64,000 nucleotides of DNA from Epiperipatus broadwayi (lineage: Eukaryota > Onychophora > Udeonychophora > Euonychophora > Peripatidae), in NCBI GenBank assembly GCA_028023455.1, contig JAQFVV010012673.1:248001-312000 (forward strand), written 5' to 3'. This document shows positions 25,690 to 36,817 of the stretch, piece by piece. Made by a program: the position numbers and the translations under genes. Each line of letters starts with the position of its first letter. The stretch's first letter is position 1. The notes under the pieces were generated by a model, which made no database searches, had not been told where the DNA came from, and saw only the letters and a list, made by a program, of their open reading frames with translations.

Positions 25690-25815
25690 TAATAAAGGTG
25701 GATTCCATCTTTATTGTAAAAAAGGGGTTGCCTTGACAACAGTTTGAAATTGTTGATTGTTACTGATACTGTGATTGTGTGTGTTGACTGGTTTTTAATG
25801 ATATGTATATACTAC
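25690..25815 (+). repeat. PLE 3' tail-like fragment
   Basis: AAAAAAGGGGTTGCCTTGAC followed by GTTGATTGTTACTGATACTG and TGTGTTGACTGGTTTTTAAT parallels the tail after the PLE at 18.6 kb and the one at 30.2 kb. Confidence 0.5.
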
Positions 25816-26607
25816 AATAAGATTTAAGCTCTAAAAACATTAAATAATAAACAGCCGAAGCACTTTCAACATATCACAGTACGGCAGAGAAAGTTTAAGA
25901 AAGCCTATAGAATATTTGTCAAAGCAAAACTTTTTTTAAGTTAATAAATGAAACCTTAAATATGAGTGCTACCATGACAACCAATTATTAACATTCTATT
26001 GGTTTATTTGAGCATTAAACACAATATGATTTACATATGATAAATAGTTAGCTGTTGGCAATGATGATATATTATACTTTAAAACATGAGGGTTGCCTTG
26101 GCAACAGGTAATTGATGTTCTATTTATGTATTTAAGTATGAAGCTACAATAACAGAATTTATATTTGATAACTAATTTGGTAGTATCAATATGGTTAAAT
26201 GCATGCATATATATTTAAATTTAAATAAAATAAAGATATATTAATGTTTAATCAAGGTTTAAAATTTAATATCTGAATTAGAGACATTCTATAGTTGAAT
26301 AAATGATTAATGATAATCATTATTGTATTTATCCAGAGTGAGTGGTATTGACGTTGTGGATGGTGTAAGTTTTATACTTGTAATTCAATGTGTAACATAT
26401 ATTTATATAGTAATTAAGAGCAGATCCCTGTACTTTTGCCACTTTATAGTTTATTTGAGCAATCAATGATTATTAGGTGATATAACATTTAAATTCCCAT
26501 TCTCAAATCAGTGTCTGAGTTTAATTTTTATCAGGGAGGCTGATTCAAAGTTAGAAAAAATGCAGTAATGTATCTAATTTTGATTTTCAAAATAAAAAGC
26601 TAAAATT
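25816..26607. other. AT-rich DNA, nothing certain
   Basis: GGGTTGCCTTGGCAACAG at 26088-26105 may be a further PLE-tail relic. No gene seen. Confidence 0.4.
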
Positions 26608-26625
26608 CAAAATGCTTTAAGATTT

Positions 26626-26736
26626 TTTTTTTTTCCATATGTCATAGCATCGGCTGGGAGGCGAACCCACAACTGTCTGCAACCAACTATTTGCTTGCAA
26701 GGTGACTGCCATGACCTCTTGGCTAACAACACTTGA
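26626..26736 (-). mobile_element. tRNA-derived SINE with perfect 18-bp TSD
   Basis: On the minus strand: A-box-like TTAGCCAAGAGGTC, B-box GGGTTCGCCTCCC, then an A-rich tail. An 18-bp duplication beginning CAAAATGC lies at 26608-26625 and 26737-26754. The box spacing and TSD show a pol III-type SINE inserted by target-primed reverse transcription. It is not a working tRNA gene. Confidence 0.9.
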
Positions 26737-26977
26737 CAAAATGCTTTAAGATTTGAACCCAGATTTATCTTCTTGGACAGTTATATAACTTAAATCCTGT
26801 ACCAGTAACTATATAGTGAGTAATCTCAGTTTTACTCCCCAAGAGTAAATTTATAATTCTGTTCAATCAGGTTTGGTTGGGTTCAAACCTTAGGGTATTT
26901 TAAATTTCAGGATTAAAAGAACGTTACAAGTTGTTTAGGAATGCATAACTCTACTAATTCCAATTATAACTCCGATG

Positions 26978-27055
26978 TCTCATTAATAAAGGTAAAACCG
27001 AAAAACTGGTTTGTGGATAAGCTTTTAAAGGCATTGTCATCTGGCAATCACTGAC
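26978..27055 (+). repeat. Decayed hammerhead-bearing arm
   Basis: TCTCA, TTAATAA (for CTGATGA), GGT/ACC hairpin, GAA, ACTGGT, TTGTGG follow the family A order, with lethal changes in the core. Confidence 0.4.
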
Positions 27056-27159
27056 AAAATATAAATAATCGAATGGCTTTATTTTTTTAAGGGTTCTTAA
27101 CAGTTAGAGTACAGGAAGCGCAGCCCTGTAACCAATCTAAGGTCCTTACACCCCAGATT

Positions 27160-27362
27160 CTGATCCTTTACCCCTACACTAAACAATGTAGAATAAAAAT
27201 ACTGACATGGCCAAAGAATATGACGTATACATACACATGCGAGATGGAAGGATAAAATAAAAAAGTTTGTAAGAATGACGTGTAGTAGAAAAGCTGTAAC
27301 GAAAATGTGGATTAAACCTATTAAGACTTTCATCTTGCATTAGATCGCGATAATGATTGAAA
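27160..27362 (+). repeat. Diverged LINE 3' end fragment, opposite orientation
   Basis: The complement reads TGCAAGATGAAAGTCTTAAT followed by a CCATCTCGCATG-type stretch, aligning with the RTE-like LINE 3' UTR but with many changes. The other copies of this family in the window are on the minus strand; this one is on the plus strand. Confidence 0.6.
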
Positions 27363-27963
27363 AATTGCATATATATATATATATCAATACAATATAGAAA
27401 TGACTATTAACACATCACATATATGTGTACAAATAAGATCATAAATGTAATAATAGACATTCATAGGTTTGTGGATTATTAAATAAATTAATATTTTCAT
27501 TTGTTGATATTACTTTTTAATAAAAAGACGCCCATCAAAAGAGACAGGTGTGAACTAACGCTTCGTTACACTTAATATCATTGACACTACTAAATAGGAT
27601 CCCAATTGAATTAACGAATTAAGTTCATCTTACACAACACCTGAAAACAATTTGACAAATTTTCCTTTTTTCAACTTTAAAACTAACTTTTTTATTTATT
27701 TATTAAGTAAAACCGATTTTATATTTTGCAATCTCTTTCCCTCTCACACACACATTTATATAAAAGCTAAAAACATACAAATGATAACATTTACATATAA
27801 ATATTAGTCGTATATAACTAGCGTATCTTCATCTTTGGTAAATTATAAGCCATTGATAACGTAATATTTCGTTATATGTTATAATATTCGAATATTAAAT
27901 TTCATATAGCTAATTACTTTTTTTTCCAATTCAAAATTTGTGTTTAATATTATACATATATAA
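27363..27963. other. AT-rich DNA, nothing recognised
   Basis: Short (TA)n at 27369-27384. No gene seen. Confidence 0.5.
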
Positions 27964-28200
27964 ATAAAGAGAAACCATAATAAAAGAAAAATTAAGGAGG
28001 CGATTTTTATAAATAGGAATAACATGCATTTAATAAATAGACAAGCTGTTAACATTAAAATACGGGATTTATGGAATTTGAATTGATGACGTTTGCTTCC
28101 GCTTTGTTTTTTTTTTTTTTTTAATATAGTGGCAGTTGAGGCAGGTTTAAGAAATTAACCGAAAGTACTTCTGCAGATTTAAAGACTGTTTATAATAGTT
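27964..28200 (+). pseudogene. PLE 3' end fragment (endonuclease C-terminus)
   Basis: Codons 27982-28086 read KRKIKEAIFIN, then HLINRQAVNIKIRDLWNLN and stop. This aligns residue for residue with the C-terminus of the PLE at 17.7 kb (KRKIKEAMLI ... NRQAANIKINELWEN). The 3' UTR similarity continues (GAAAGTACTTCT at about 28160). Everything upstream is missing, so this is a strongly 5'-truncated copy. Confidence 0.85.
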
Positions 28201-28386
28201 TATTACAGTTAAATTTATTATTTTTATTATAATTACAATCTTGTTTTAACTAACGGACATTTTATTTATATTACATATATAAATACATATGCATACAACA
28301 TCTTTTGCCCATAAAATATTTATTCCAAACATATAGTTATATGTTTCTAATATGGCCAAATCTAGTTTTAATTCAACTGATATGTA

Positions 28387-28415
28387 TATTGAGATAGATT
28401 GCTATCTCAATATGT
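28387..28415. other. Short perfect hairpin
   Basis: ATATTGAGATAG and CTATCTCAATAT separated by four bases, just before a SINE. Function unknown. Confidence 0.6.
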
Positions 28416-28434
28416 AGGAATTAATTGGCAACCT

Positions 28435-28540
28435 TGCAAGAGTTGTTAGCCGAGAGGTCATCTCACCCACCTTGCAAGCAAGTAGTTGCTTGCAGACGGG
28501 TGTGGGTTCGCGTCCCGGCTGATGCTATGACCTATGAAAA
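28435..28540 (+). mobile_element. tRNA-derived SINE
   Basis: A-box-like TTAGCCGAGAGGTC, B-box GGGTTCGCGTCCCGG, then GATGCTATGACC and an A-rich tail. Same family as 26626 and 62558. No clear target-site duplication seen. Confidence 0.85.
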
Positions 28541-29921
28541 AAAAAGCACACACACGTATAAATAAAGGTTTGTTTTCAAAAATAAAATAAAATGTAGATG
28601 TTATTTTAATGTTGATTTAGTTTTAAAATAATCAGCTAAATAAATTTATATAAAAGATTTATTTGTTAGATAGGTAATAAAAAGTTTTCTTTTGATAAAG
28701 AAAAATGTTATTTTAAATAAAATTTAATTAATCATACCTAAATAAGATTAAGAATATCGGATTAATTAAAAAGATTTAATATAAATTATTTTTTCATAGT
28801 ATTAAAGTAAATTCCTCGAAACACCAATCTTTTATCTTGAGATATGATTAAGCTTTGTTTTGTGTTTTATGGTTCAAATAGTCTAAAACTTTAATTGAAC
28901 ATTTTTAAAACCATTTAAAATGTTTGTAATCTAAGGGATTTTATGTGAAAATGTTGGTTTAATTAAAAGTAATTACTGGCTTGTTTTGATTACATTATTA
29001 AAAAAATATGCTTCAAAAACAGAAACTGAATACATAGCAAGCCACAAAAATTATTTTGTCATTTTTGTTTTTGCTTGCTGTCCGTGTTACTAAACCAATG
29101 AATTTCAAAAAATCTTTCAAGGCAGTTGAAACAATCCGCCAAAATGTCTACCTGTATCAACTAAAATAAATCCAACTTAATATCAACCATATATGTAGAA
29201 CAGTGGAACTAAAACAAATACATTGCTAAATCATAAAATTTAATATAGACTCTACCTAGAAGCTCCAAACCAAATATAACTACGTGTTTGGCAAAATAGT
29301 CAACAGCATTTCACTAGTTAACTTCAAAGTAGTTCTCCTCTTCAATTTTCAAAAGTTAAATACACATACCCATAACTCCATGCTGACCCAATTACATTTA
29401 ATCGGCCATAATAAAAGACTTCAGGTAGTTTAATTATTTTTTTAATTTATGTACATTATTTAGCTGAGTAACGTTAAATAGACGTGGTTACTAGCAAGCC
29501 ATCAGTTGTAATATATATACAAGTCAATTTGGAATTTACAATTTACTTTATTCATTTTTTTATATTTATTTTATTATTTTAATGTAAATAAACTTGCAAA
29601 TATACTTATCTTTACAACACTTCATTTAGTTTTAATGGTAAAAGAAAATGTCATTTTTTATGGTAATTTGAATGTTTAAGAGAGAGAAAAAAAGGGAAAA
29701 AGCAATTTAATTATTAGTTGAGATTAGAATATAAATAAAAAGGCATTCCTATTTTACAAATCTTTCTCCTAAGAATTATTTTTTTTCAATGAAAAATATT
29801 TAGTTTTAAAATAATCAAGATTTAGCCAATAAAACAAAAACACCTATATCTTTGAAGGGATTTAAATTTTTAAAATCATGATAATAATATATCCACAAGT
29901 TAAATGAAATAACGTTTTTTT
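28541..29921. other. AT-rich DNA, nothing recognised
   Basis: A minor hairpin (AGCAAGCCACAAAAAT against ATTTTTGTTTTTGCTTGCT) lies at about 29036-29080. No gene seen. Confidence 0.5.
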
Positions 29922-30024
29922 TTTTCTCATGTGCCATAGCATCAGCCAGGAAGCGAACCCGCTAACCCGGGACAACTGCTTGTAAAGCAGCTAGTTGTCG
30001 GTAATCTCTCGACCACCAAAGCTT
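29922..30024 (-). mobile_element. tRNA-derived SINE, second subtype
   Basis: Minus strand: GTGGTCGAGAGATTACCGAC, anticodon-like arm CTGCTTTACAAGCAG, B-box GGGTTCGCTTCC, A-rich tail. Imperfect duplication: TAAATGAAATAA before, TAAATGAAGTAA after. Same subtype as 44345. Confidence 0.85.
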
Positions 30025-30195
30025 GACTAAATGAAGTAAAGTTATGTACAGATTATGGGCAATGTATGCTTTCATGCTTATTGCAAATTTCTATGTATTG
30101 CATATGCAAATGATAATAAGGTTTGGTGTATAATATGCATTTTCAGCAAGATCCTGTAAATGTTTATCTACCACACAGAGAATAATATGTATATA

Positions 30196-30515
30196 GAGTT
30201 AAAAGGAGGTTGAAATGACAACTGTTAAAGATTGTTTATTGTTATCTATATTGGTATTGTTTAAGTATTGATGGTTTCTAATCGTTATGTATATATTTAC
30301 ATTAGATAGCTGGATTTGAAGACTTATAGATGTCTAAAAATTTCACATTTTCTACTCAATAATTAACTATTAGATAAATGCTTGGCTTGAGCTGGTATTT
30401 TTAGATCTAATGTCTGAATATCCTAGTGCCTCACTGATGATAGTCAGCAGCTTGAAACCAGTTTGGGGATAGCGATATTTGGAAAAGCTTGTTAAGAGCT
30501 ATTAGTATGCTCATT
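30196..30515 (+). repeat. PLE 3' tail-like segment with hammerhead
   Basis: AAAAGGAGGTTGAAATGACA and GGTTTCTAATCGTTATGTAT parallel the tail after the PLE at 18.6 kb. Further on comes TTAGATCTAATGTCTGAATA and a hammerhead motif. Directly followed by the 3' tail of a minus-strand LINE. Confidence 0.6.
30429..30468 (+). ncRNA. Hammerhead ribozyme motif with intact core (PLE-tail context)
   Basis: Stem I CCTCA/TGGGG (five pairs, one G-U), core CTGATGA, short stem II AGT/GCT, GAA, stem III with A-U and C-G pairs around CA, cleavage base U. All conserved core residues are present. Stem II is weak, so activity is uncertain. Confidence 0.6.
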
Positions 30516-30516
30516 A

Positions 30517-31362
30517 TATCATCATCATCATCATCAACCACTATCAATCCACTGCAGGATGAAGGTCTCTCCAAGTTTAATCCATCTCCAATCTTTAGCT
30601 TCTCTTCACATCACCCCTGCACACTTTCTTATTTCATCCATCCATCTCACATGTGGTCTCATTCTGGGTCTTTTACAATATATTGGAATCCAGTTTAAAA
30701 TTTCAATTGTCCATCTATTATCATCTCTTCTAGCAATATGTTCAGCCCAATTCCACTTCAATCCTTTAATTCTTTCAATGAGATCAGTAATACCTGTTTG
30801 TTCTCTTACTCATACATTGCATTTTCAATCTCTTCTTGTTACTCCCAACATACATCTCTCCATACTTCTTTGAGTGGTCTGAAGTCTCTGTATTGCTCTT
30901 CTATTAAATGTCCAAGTCTCAGATCCATAAGTAAGAACTTGCAAAACACATTTGTTAAAAACCTTCCTTTTCAAACACATAGGCATATTTCCTTTTAGTA
31001 TCAAGTTATTTCTACCAAAAGCACTCCAACCAAGTTTAATTCTATGATTAATTTCATCCATTATGTTTCCATCTCTATTAATAATCTGACCAATGTATTT
31101 GTAACTCTTAACTTCTTCTAATTCATCATAATCAATCTTTATTTTCATATTTTGAGCAAATCGATTAAACATTACATTAGTCTTTTTAACATTTATCTTT
31201 AGTCCTACTTTCATGTGATAACTCCTGCAACATTTCCTGCAGCTCTGAAGCATTATTTGCAAAAACCACTACATCATCTGCGAAATCTAAATGACTTAAA
31301 TAATCTCCATTTACTTTCACTTCTTTAGTTTCCCATTTTAATCCACAAAATACTTCTTCCCA
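30517..31362 (-). pseudogene. RTE-like LINE, 3' part with RT C-terminal half
   Basis: (TCATCA)n tail at 30517, then the 3' UTR and a minus-strand frame at 30825-31262 reading KVGLKINVKKTNVMFN, ELEEVKSYKYIGQI and RLQTTQRSMERCMLGVTRRD. The FADD box lies just upstream at about 31275-31290 in another frame. The 5' end is truncated near 31362. Frameshifted and inactive. Confidence 0.88.
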
Positions 31363-31811
31363 TAAACATAATTCTTGTATTTGAGCTCGTGATTATAATC
31401 ACTTATACAATGATTCTGATATGAAATGTGGGTTTTTAAAAATCAATTACAATGTTGATCATTGGTGTAGAATAAAATATATTTATATAAAATATTAATG
31501 TTATACATGCTCCTGTGATGTAAACATTGAAGATTAATTATAATCTGCGTTATTATATCCTAATTAAAGTTAACAGCAAAATATGTAAATCCACACATTA
31601 ATTTGGTTAAAATATATCTAGTAGTCAAAGAATCATATAATCACTGTCATTATTAAACAATAGCCTTCAAAGATTATAATAGACAAATTAGTGGTAAAAG
31701 GTTATGTTGTAATTATTATTGAAAGGTCTAACTGAGATCAAATAAGAGACATGCCAAAGTAAAAGAGTAATTCAAATTTATGTAAATAATTGTATTATAA
31801 AGGAAGTTATT
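31363..31811. other. AT-rich DNA, nothing recognised
   Basis: No gene or repeat match seen. Confidence 0.5.
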
Positions 31812-32115
31812 GGATGGATGGTTGAAGAGTTGGAATGTAGAGTGGATTGAAGCCTGTCCATCAAAGTATGAAGATTAGCTATCTTAATATATATCTGAGC
31901 TCTTATTGCATACATGTGTAGAGATGATAATCTGGACTAACTGATGATTGCTGGTTTAGAATTAAATACATATATTGGTGATTATTTATCTTTTCAACAT
32001 ATATGTGTTCAAGTGTATCAGTGTTATGAGATAGAGTAGTGGGTAGTGTAAAAGTCTGTGCTCATATAATATATGTAATATATTACACATATTGATACAG
32101 GTTTATAATAAACCT
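31812..32115 (+). repeat. Family B element, partial
   Basis: From TGGATGGATGGTTGAAGAG through a hammerhead relic (31936-31979, GAA changed to TAA) to the right arm and the tail ACAGGTTTATAATAAACCTG / TATTTCAGTT. Direct repeat of the next element. Confidence 0.8.
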
Positions 32116-32147
32116 GTATTTCAGTTATTATATAGTAGAGATGTCTG

Positions 32148-32545
32148 CCCATCCCTTATATATGTATTAAATGGATTATGTCCTGTACATGAGGGGTCAG
32201 ATTGACTTTAGGTCAACATGGGTGTGATGAAAATCTCAACCTTAGTGTGGCCTTTGAGCATTCCATCATAAGATTTTCAATTGGATGGATGGTTGAAGAA
32301 TTGGAGTGTGGAGTGGATTGAAGCCTGTCCATTAAAGTATGAAGATCGGCTATCTTAATATATATCTGAGCACTTATTGCATATATGTGTAGTGATGATA
32401 ATTAGGACCAACTGATGATTGCTGGATTAGCATGAAATACGTACATTGGTGATTATTTATCTTTTTGACATATATATGTTTAAGATAGAGTGGAGAATAG
32501 TGGGTAGTAGGAAAGTGTGTGCTTATATACCCTATATATTAAATG
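32148..32545 (+). repeat. Family B element, near full interior
   Basis: Starts near GTACATGAGGGGTCAGATTG, contains GTCAACATGGGTGTGATGA and TTGGATGGATGGTTGAAGAA, then a hammerhead motif and the right arm ending ATATACCCTATATATTAA. Shares its whole interior with the copy at 51.85-52.4 kb in the opposite orientation. Confidence 0.85.
32407..32450 (+). ncRNA. Hammerhead motif with one cleavage-site change (family B)
   Basis: ACCAA/TTGGT stem I, CTGATGA, hairpin TGCT/AGCA, GAA and ATAC are intact. The base before the cleavage nucleotide is C (ACGTAC A) where the intact copy has U, so it is probably inactive. Confidence 0.65.
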
Positions 32546-32936
32546 AAGTTATAATAAAGCTGTTTTGTTTATATTTCTCTGAGATTCACTAAAAGTGACA
32601 GAATTAAATTGGCAAGTTTTTATTATTCTTTCTTATAATTTTAGAAATTTTTGAATTATTTTTTAGAAATATATGTTGACATATGAAAATTAACTTTGCC
32701 AATATAAAAAATTCTTAAACTGAATATCTGGTACGATTTATAAAGAGAAATAAACTTATTTTTTATGGAATGTCTACCACATTGCTGGTAAAAATATTAA
32801 ATTAAAAAAAATGTATTAAAGTAATTTATAAAATCCAAACACTGTATTAAGATGACTTAAAGCTAATGAAAATTTCAAATATATACATTTTTTTCTTACA
32901 GTACAGGCTTTTTCATACCTGCACTCCAATATGTAT
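32546..32936. other. AT-rich DNA, nothing recognised
   Basis: No gene seen. Confidence 0.5.
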
Positions 32937-33081
32937 TATATAGGGGTTTGAACTCAGACTTTCCCTCAACTATCCACAGTATCTCATACTGCTGACCCAT
33001 TTGATCACATACATGTCAGCAGGATGAGATAGTGTGGATAGTTGAGGGTCATATGAAAGTCTGAGTTCAAACCCTCTATAT
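32937..33081. repeat. Short foldback of two family B arms
   Basis: TATAGGGGTTTGAACTCAGA ... CTCAACTATCCACAGTATCTC is inverted at 33023-33081 (GAGATAGTGTGGATAGTTGAG ... TCTGAGTTCAAACCCTCTATA). Arms about 56 bp, no hammerhead core between them. Confidence 0.8.
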
Positions 33082-33419
33082 ATTAAAATATCAAACTAAT
33101 CAGCAATTGTCAAAATAAATGTTCTTATTCAGTCAGTTATAGATTACAGTCATATATTATTCAATTCTCTTGATTGTCTTCTTTTAAAAGTAAATATTTT
33201 TGAATAAATCATAAATTCAATTACATTATTCTTCTAAAATAATAAATATTAGACAAATATTTTTATCAAAACCATTCATAAATATATGAACAATTTATGG
33301 AAACCGTGTTTTCATTTGAAACCTAAAAAATAATAATAAATAAACTCAAATCAAATTCAAGCACTTGGGTAAAAAGACCAGAAATTGCCAATTGGAAACA
33401 CTGTAGGATGCTGTCTTGC
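33082..33419. other. AT-rich DNA, nothing recognised
   Basis: No gene seen. Confidence 0.45.
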
Positions 33420-34440
33420 TCATTTGTGATGTGATGCCCTGTGACTTCTTCTTATATGGAGTCAGGAATCTCTCAGCAACTAGGTCCAGATGAACTTGTT
33501 AGCCACTTAACCTTTCCTTTCCATTCCTCACCTTAAGTTTCCCCATAATCTGCTTCATTCCATTTTCACAACATAATCTTTGTCATCTCCATGGCCTTCA
33601 TATCTAAATTCCCCTTTATCTTTTCCCAAACCCAGCATAAAAACCAATAACACACTTTCTATATAATCACTTTGTTTATATTTATTCTTCCACAACTTCA
33701 TTATTTGTATCCTTTCTGCTCTTAGGCATTTACATTCAATTAACAGATGCCTAATATTTTCTATACCTACATTACACAACTTGCAGACTAAATAATCCAC
33801 ATTTTTCCATTTATGTGTATATTCCTTTGTTGTTACAGATCCTGTTTGAGCCTTAAACATTAAACTACTTTCCTTGCTATTATCATAAATTACTTCACAC
33901 CCAATATTCTGTTTGTTTCTATATATATTTAAACTCTTTTTACTCTCCATACTAGTTCTCCATCTCTCTAAATCTCTATTCGTTATTAATGCATCTATTC
34001 TTCTATCTCAATCCTTATTACTATAACACTCAAGAATTCTCCTAACACATTTATCCCACCTTTTGTGTAAGTATACTGACAAATTCTTTATCCAAATATT
34101 CTGCATACTGTTCTATCTCTCTCAGCCATCCTGTTGCTTACTCTTTATTCATAACCCATTTAAATAGCATTTCCACTATTCTCTTATTGTCCATAAAATG
34201 CAATATATTTAACATTTTCATTTTTCTTTTTGCATCTCTCATATATAAACTTGACCATCCCATTTATCCTTGAATTTCCTCTTTTGCTGTCCACACATCA
34301 GCATCTAATGCATGTCTCCCTATATCTCTTTGTACCCCTTTACTAACACATAATTATTACCATATTTAACCCTGGTACAGCCACTCCCTTCCATACATTC
34401 TAGCTACATCATACTTATTATGTGAAAAAAACTTAATTTT
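33420..34440 (-). pseudogene. Non-LTR retrotransposon C-terminal region (different LINE family)
   Basis: Minus-strand frame 33555-33950 contains a CCHC-type zinc-finger pattern (VCKLCNVGIENIRHLLIEC, followed by KCLRAER). This is typical of the C-terminus of several non-LTR retrotransposon clades downstream of the RT. Further 5' (34000-34400), with stops, come GVQRDIGRHALDADVW and MGWSSLYMRDAKRKMK, also characteristic of LINE C-terminal regions. It does not resemble the RTE-like family elsewhere in the window. The clade is not determined, and the RT core is not visible. Confidence 0.7.
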
Positions 34441-35054
34441 TGTAATACATTTCTCTAAATACTGACACTTTGTGAATTATTTATGAGTTAATAAATCAAT
34501 ATTATTTTAGTTTCAGTTCTTAATCCTCAAACAAATGCAAACTCAGTAAAATAGCAATAAAATAATCACAAAAGAGTGAGTTATAGCCAAAGCAGTGCTA
34601 TCATATATTCCAAGGTCCCCCTGGTCTCAAAATTAAGGGACTAAAGACAAAATGTGTAATGTTATATATAAATAATATGTGTAACAAAACTGATTAATCA
34701 AAAACCTACTTCAAAGCTGAGTTAAAATCTTCAGCTATATTATTGCTATATAGTACTCTGTTTGGAAATTAAGATCATTACCCCTGCATTAATGCCTGTG
34801 ATACTTGATACTAATCCCCATGTTCTCTTGATGATGTTTTTATTCTGTGAAAAATACTGTATTATGATAGAGCAGTTATTGGTTGTCATTATGCATTCAT
34901 AAAGATAAATAACTATTTATCAATTTACATGCTTGTGTGTGATTTGATTGTTAAATATAATATACTGAGATGATTTAGACATATGAAATGAAAGGTAATA
35001 TTAGTGACCTTAAAAGATGTTTAAATAGCAAATGATAAAATCAAGATCAACAAA
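34441..35054. other. AT-rich DNA, nothing recognised
   Basis: No gene seen. Confidence 0.5.
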
Positions 35055-35068
35055 TAATATTTTAAAAA

Positions 35069-35310
35069 CAAGGCAAAACTCTCCATACAGTAGTGCCACC
35101 CTGTGCCAACCAGAGTAATCAATGAATGCCAGAAGGCTTGTGCATAAAATCCCTATCTAATGCTTACTCTTCCAATATCCTCAGACTAGTTTCTGGCTTG
35201 TGGCCTTCGTTGGTGAGCAGCTTTGTATCTGAGAGCACTGCACCTACTCTATGGATAGTTTTGCCTTGTTTATAAACAATTATGTGCTAGTATAAGAGAT
35301 GGTGATCATA
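35069..35310 (-). mobile_element. Family A insertion with 14-bp TSD (A2)
   Basis: One arm (CAAGGCAAAACTCTCCATAC ... GAGAGCACTGCACC) plus a short inverted terminus. Flanked by a perfect duplication TAATATTTTAAAAA at 35055-35068 and 35311-35324. Its hammerhead has lost the core (CCAACGA for CTGATGA on the minus strand). Confidence 0.88.
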
Positions 35311-35324
35311 TAATATTTTAAAAA

Positions 35325-35924
35325 TGAAAAAAGGGACGTAGATGAGTGAATTAGACTCAACTCTATCACTTTTGTTATTTAAACTTAGTATGATCTCTCA
35401 AACAACAATCCATTCATTTACTTTATTTATATAGTTAATATAACTACTAATCTGTTTTTAGTTTAGAACAAATGTAAACAAATTTGGGCATATAAACACT
35501 ACATTGCTGACATCGTAGCAAGTCAAAATCCAGATCTGTAAGAGTGCTTACATGCATGTTAGGCTGTGTAAGAGATAAGGTACGGTAATGATTGACCCTG
35601 TTACTATGAAAAGTTCACATGCCTCAACATGTGTGATTTAGTTCATGAAAAAATGGTAGACTATAAAACTTAATATCCATAGGCCACAGTTCCAGCTATC
35701 TTACAATATTCAACATTCTCAACTTTTTCATTCATGAAAACATTTCTATTCTACTCCCTGGTGGTAATTTTTGTAATCATTCAACATTTGATTTTAATGT
35801 TAAAACTTTATTCTGTATTACAATTTAATAAATTAGACTTGATTTGTTGGAAATATAAGATTAGAAAAGAAAAAAAAACATGTTCAATTTTACAAATGTA
35901 CCAAAAATAAAATAGGTATATTGG
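35325..35924. other. AT-rich DNA, nothing recognised
   Basis: No gene seen. Confidence 0.5.
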
Positions 35925-36045
35925 GAATCATATATCTTTTTTACATATGTGTGGTCATGTGTATTGATTGGATTGTTTAAGATAGAGTGCAGAATAAAGA
36001 GACTGAAAAATTTTGAGTTCAATGCCCTCTATTTACATACATTGG
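35925..36045 (+). repeat. Family B right-arm fragment
   Basis: TTGGGAATCATATATC, TGTGTGGTCATGTGTATTGA and the TGAGTTCAATGCCCTCTATT end match family B right arms. Confidence 0.65.
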
Positions 36046-36119
36046 AAACAATCAGTAAAAGCAAACACCATACTGCCTTAAAATTACATATTGCTTGGGA
36101 AATAGATTATGTCTTGGAA

Positions 36120-36545
36120 TAAGTTCTGCATATCCCTCTCTTATTAATATATGTGAATACAGAATATGATAATATGAGGGTTTAGATTGACATAATGTCT
36201 ACATGAGTATGACTATAATATCAAATCCAACAAGGGTCTTGAGTATTCCATCATTAGATTTTCAATGACATGGATGGTTGAATAGCTGGAAGAGTCAGAA
36301 GATGGAAGTCTGCCCATTAAAGCTTGAGGAATAGCTATTTTAATACAAATAGAGCACTGATTGTATATATGTGTGGGAGATTATGATTTGTCCCAACTGA
36401 TGAATGCTGGTTCTGCACAAAAAACATATTTGAAACATATATCATTTTCACATGTGTGTGGTCATGTATATCAGATCAGTTGCTTGAGATAAAGTGGATG
36501 AATAGACTGAAAATCCTAAGTTCAAATTCTTTCATTTACATTTAA
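36120..36545 (+). repeat. Family B element, diverged
   Basis: GAGGGTTTAGATTGACATAA, CATGGATGGTTGAATAGCTG and the right arm ending AAGTTCAAATTC follow the order of the copy at 32.15 kb. The hammerhead (about 36399-36442) keeps CCAACTGATGA but loses GAA and stem III. Confidence 0.75.
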
Positions 36546-36817
36546 ATAATAAGCATCGTACATGATGAAAACAATAACCATATTTTTCTGATTGAACAAT
36601 GTAGAATAAAGCCACAAAGCTAGGGATAAAGGAAAATTATTTATGTCTTTGTTGATTAAAAATTATTTTTAAAATATAATAAATAAATATGAAATCATCT
36701 TAAAAATCTACCAAACTTTGTTCTAAAATTTAAAATTACATTTACAATTTTTATGGAAGTAATATTATTTTCTTCTTTCTTTTCTTATGTATTGATTTCT
36801 AAATTTTACATATCATA

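Noticed and set aside
30559-30998. Overlapping plus-strand frames across LINE copies (also 27179-27370, 42639-42878, 49531-49812)
   Set aside because: These are antisense or off-frame readings of LINE 3' UTR and RT sequence.
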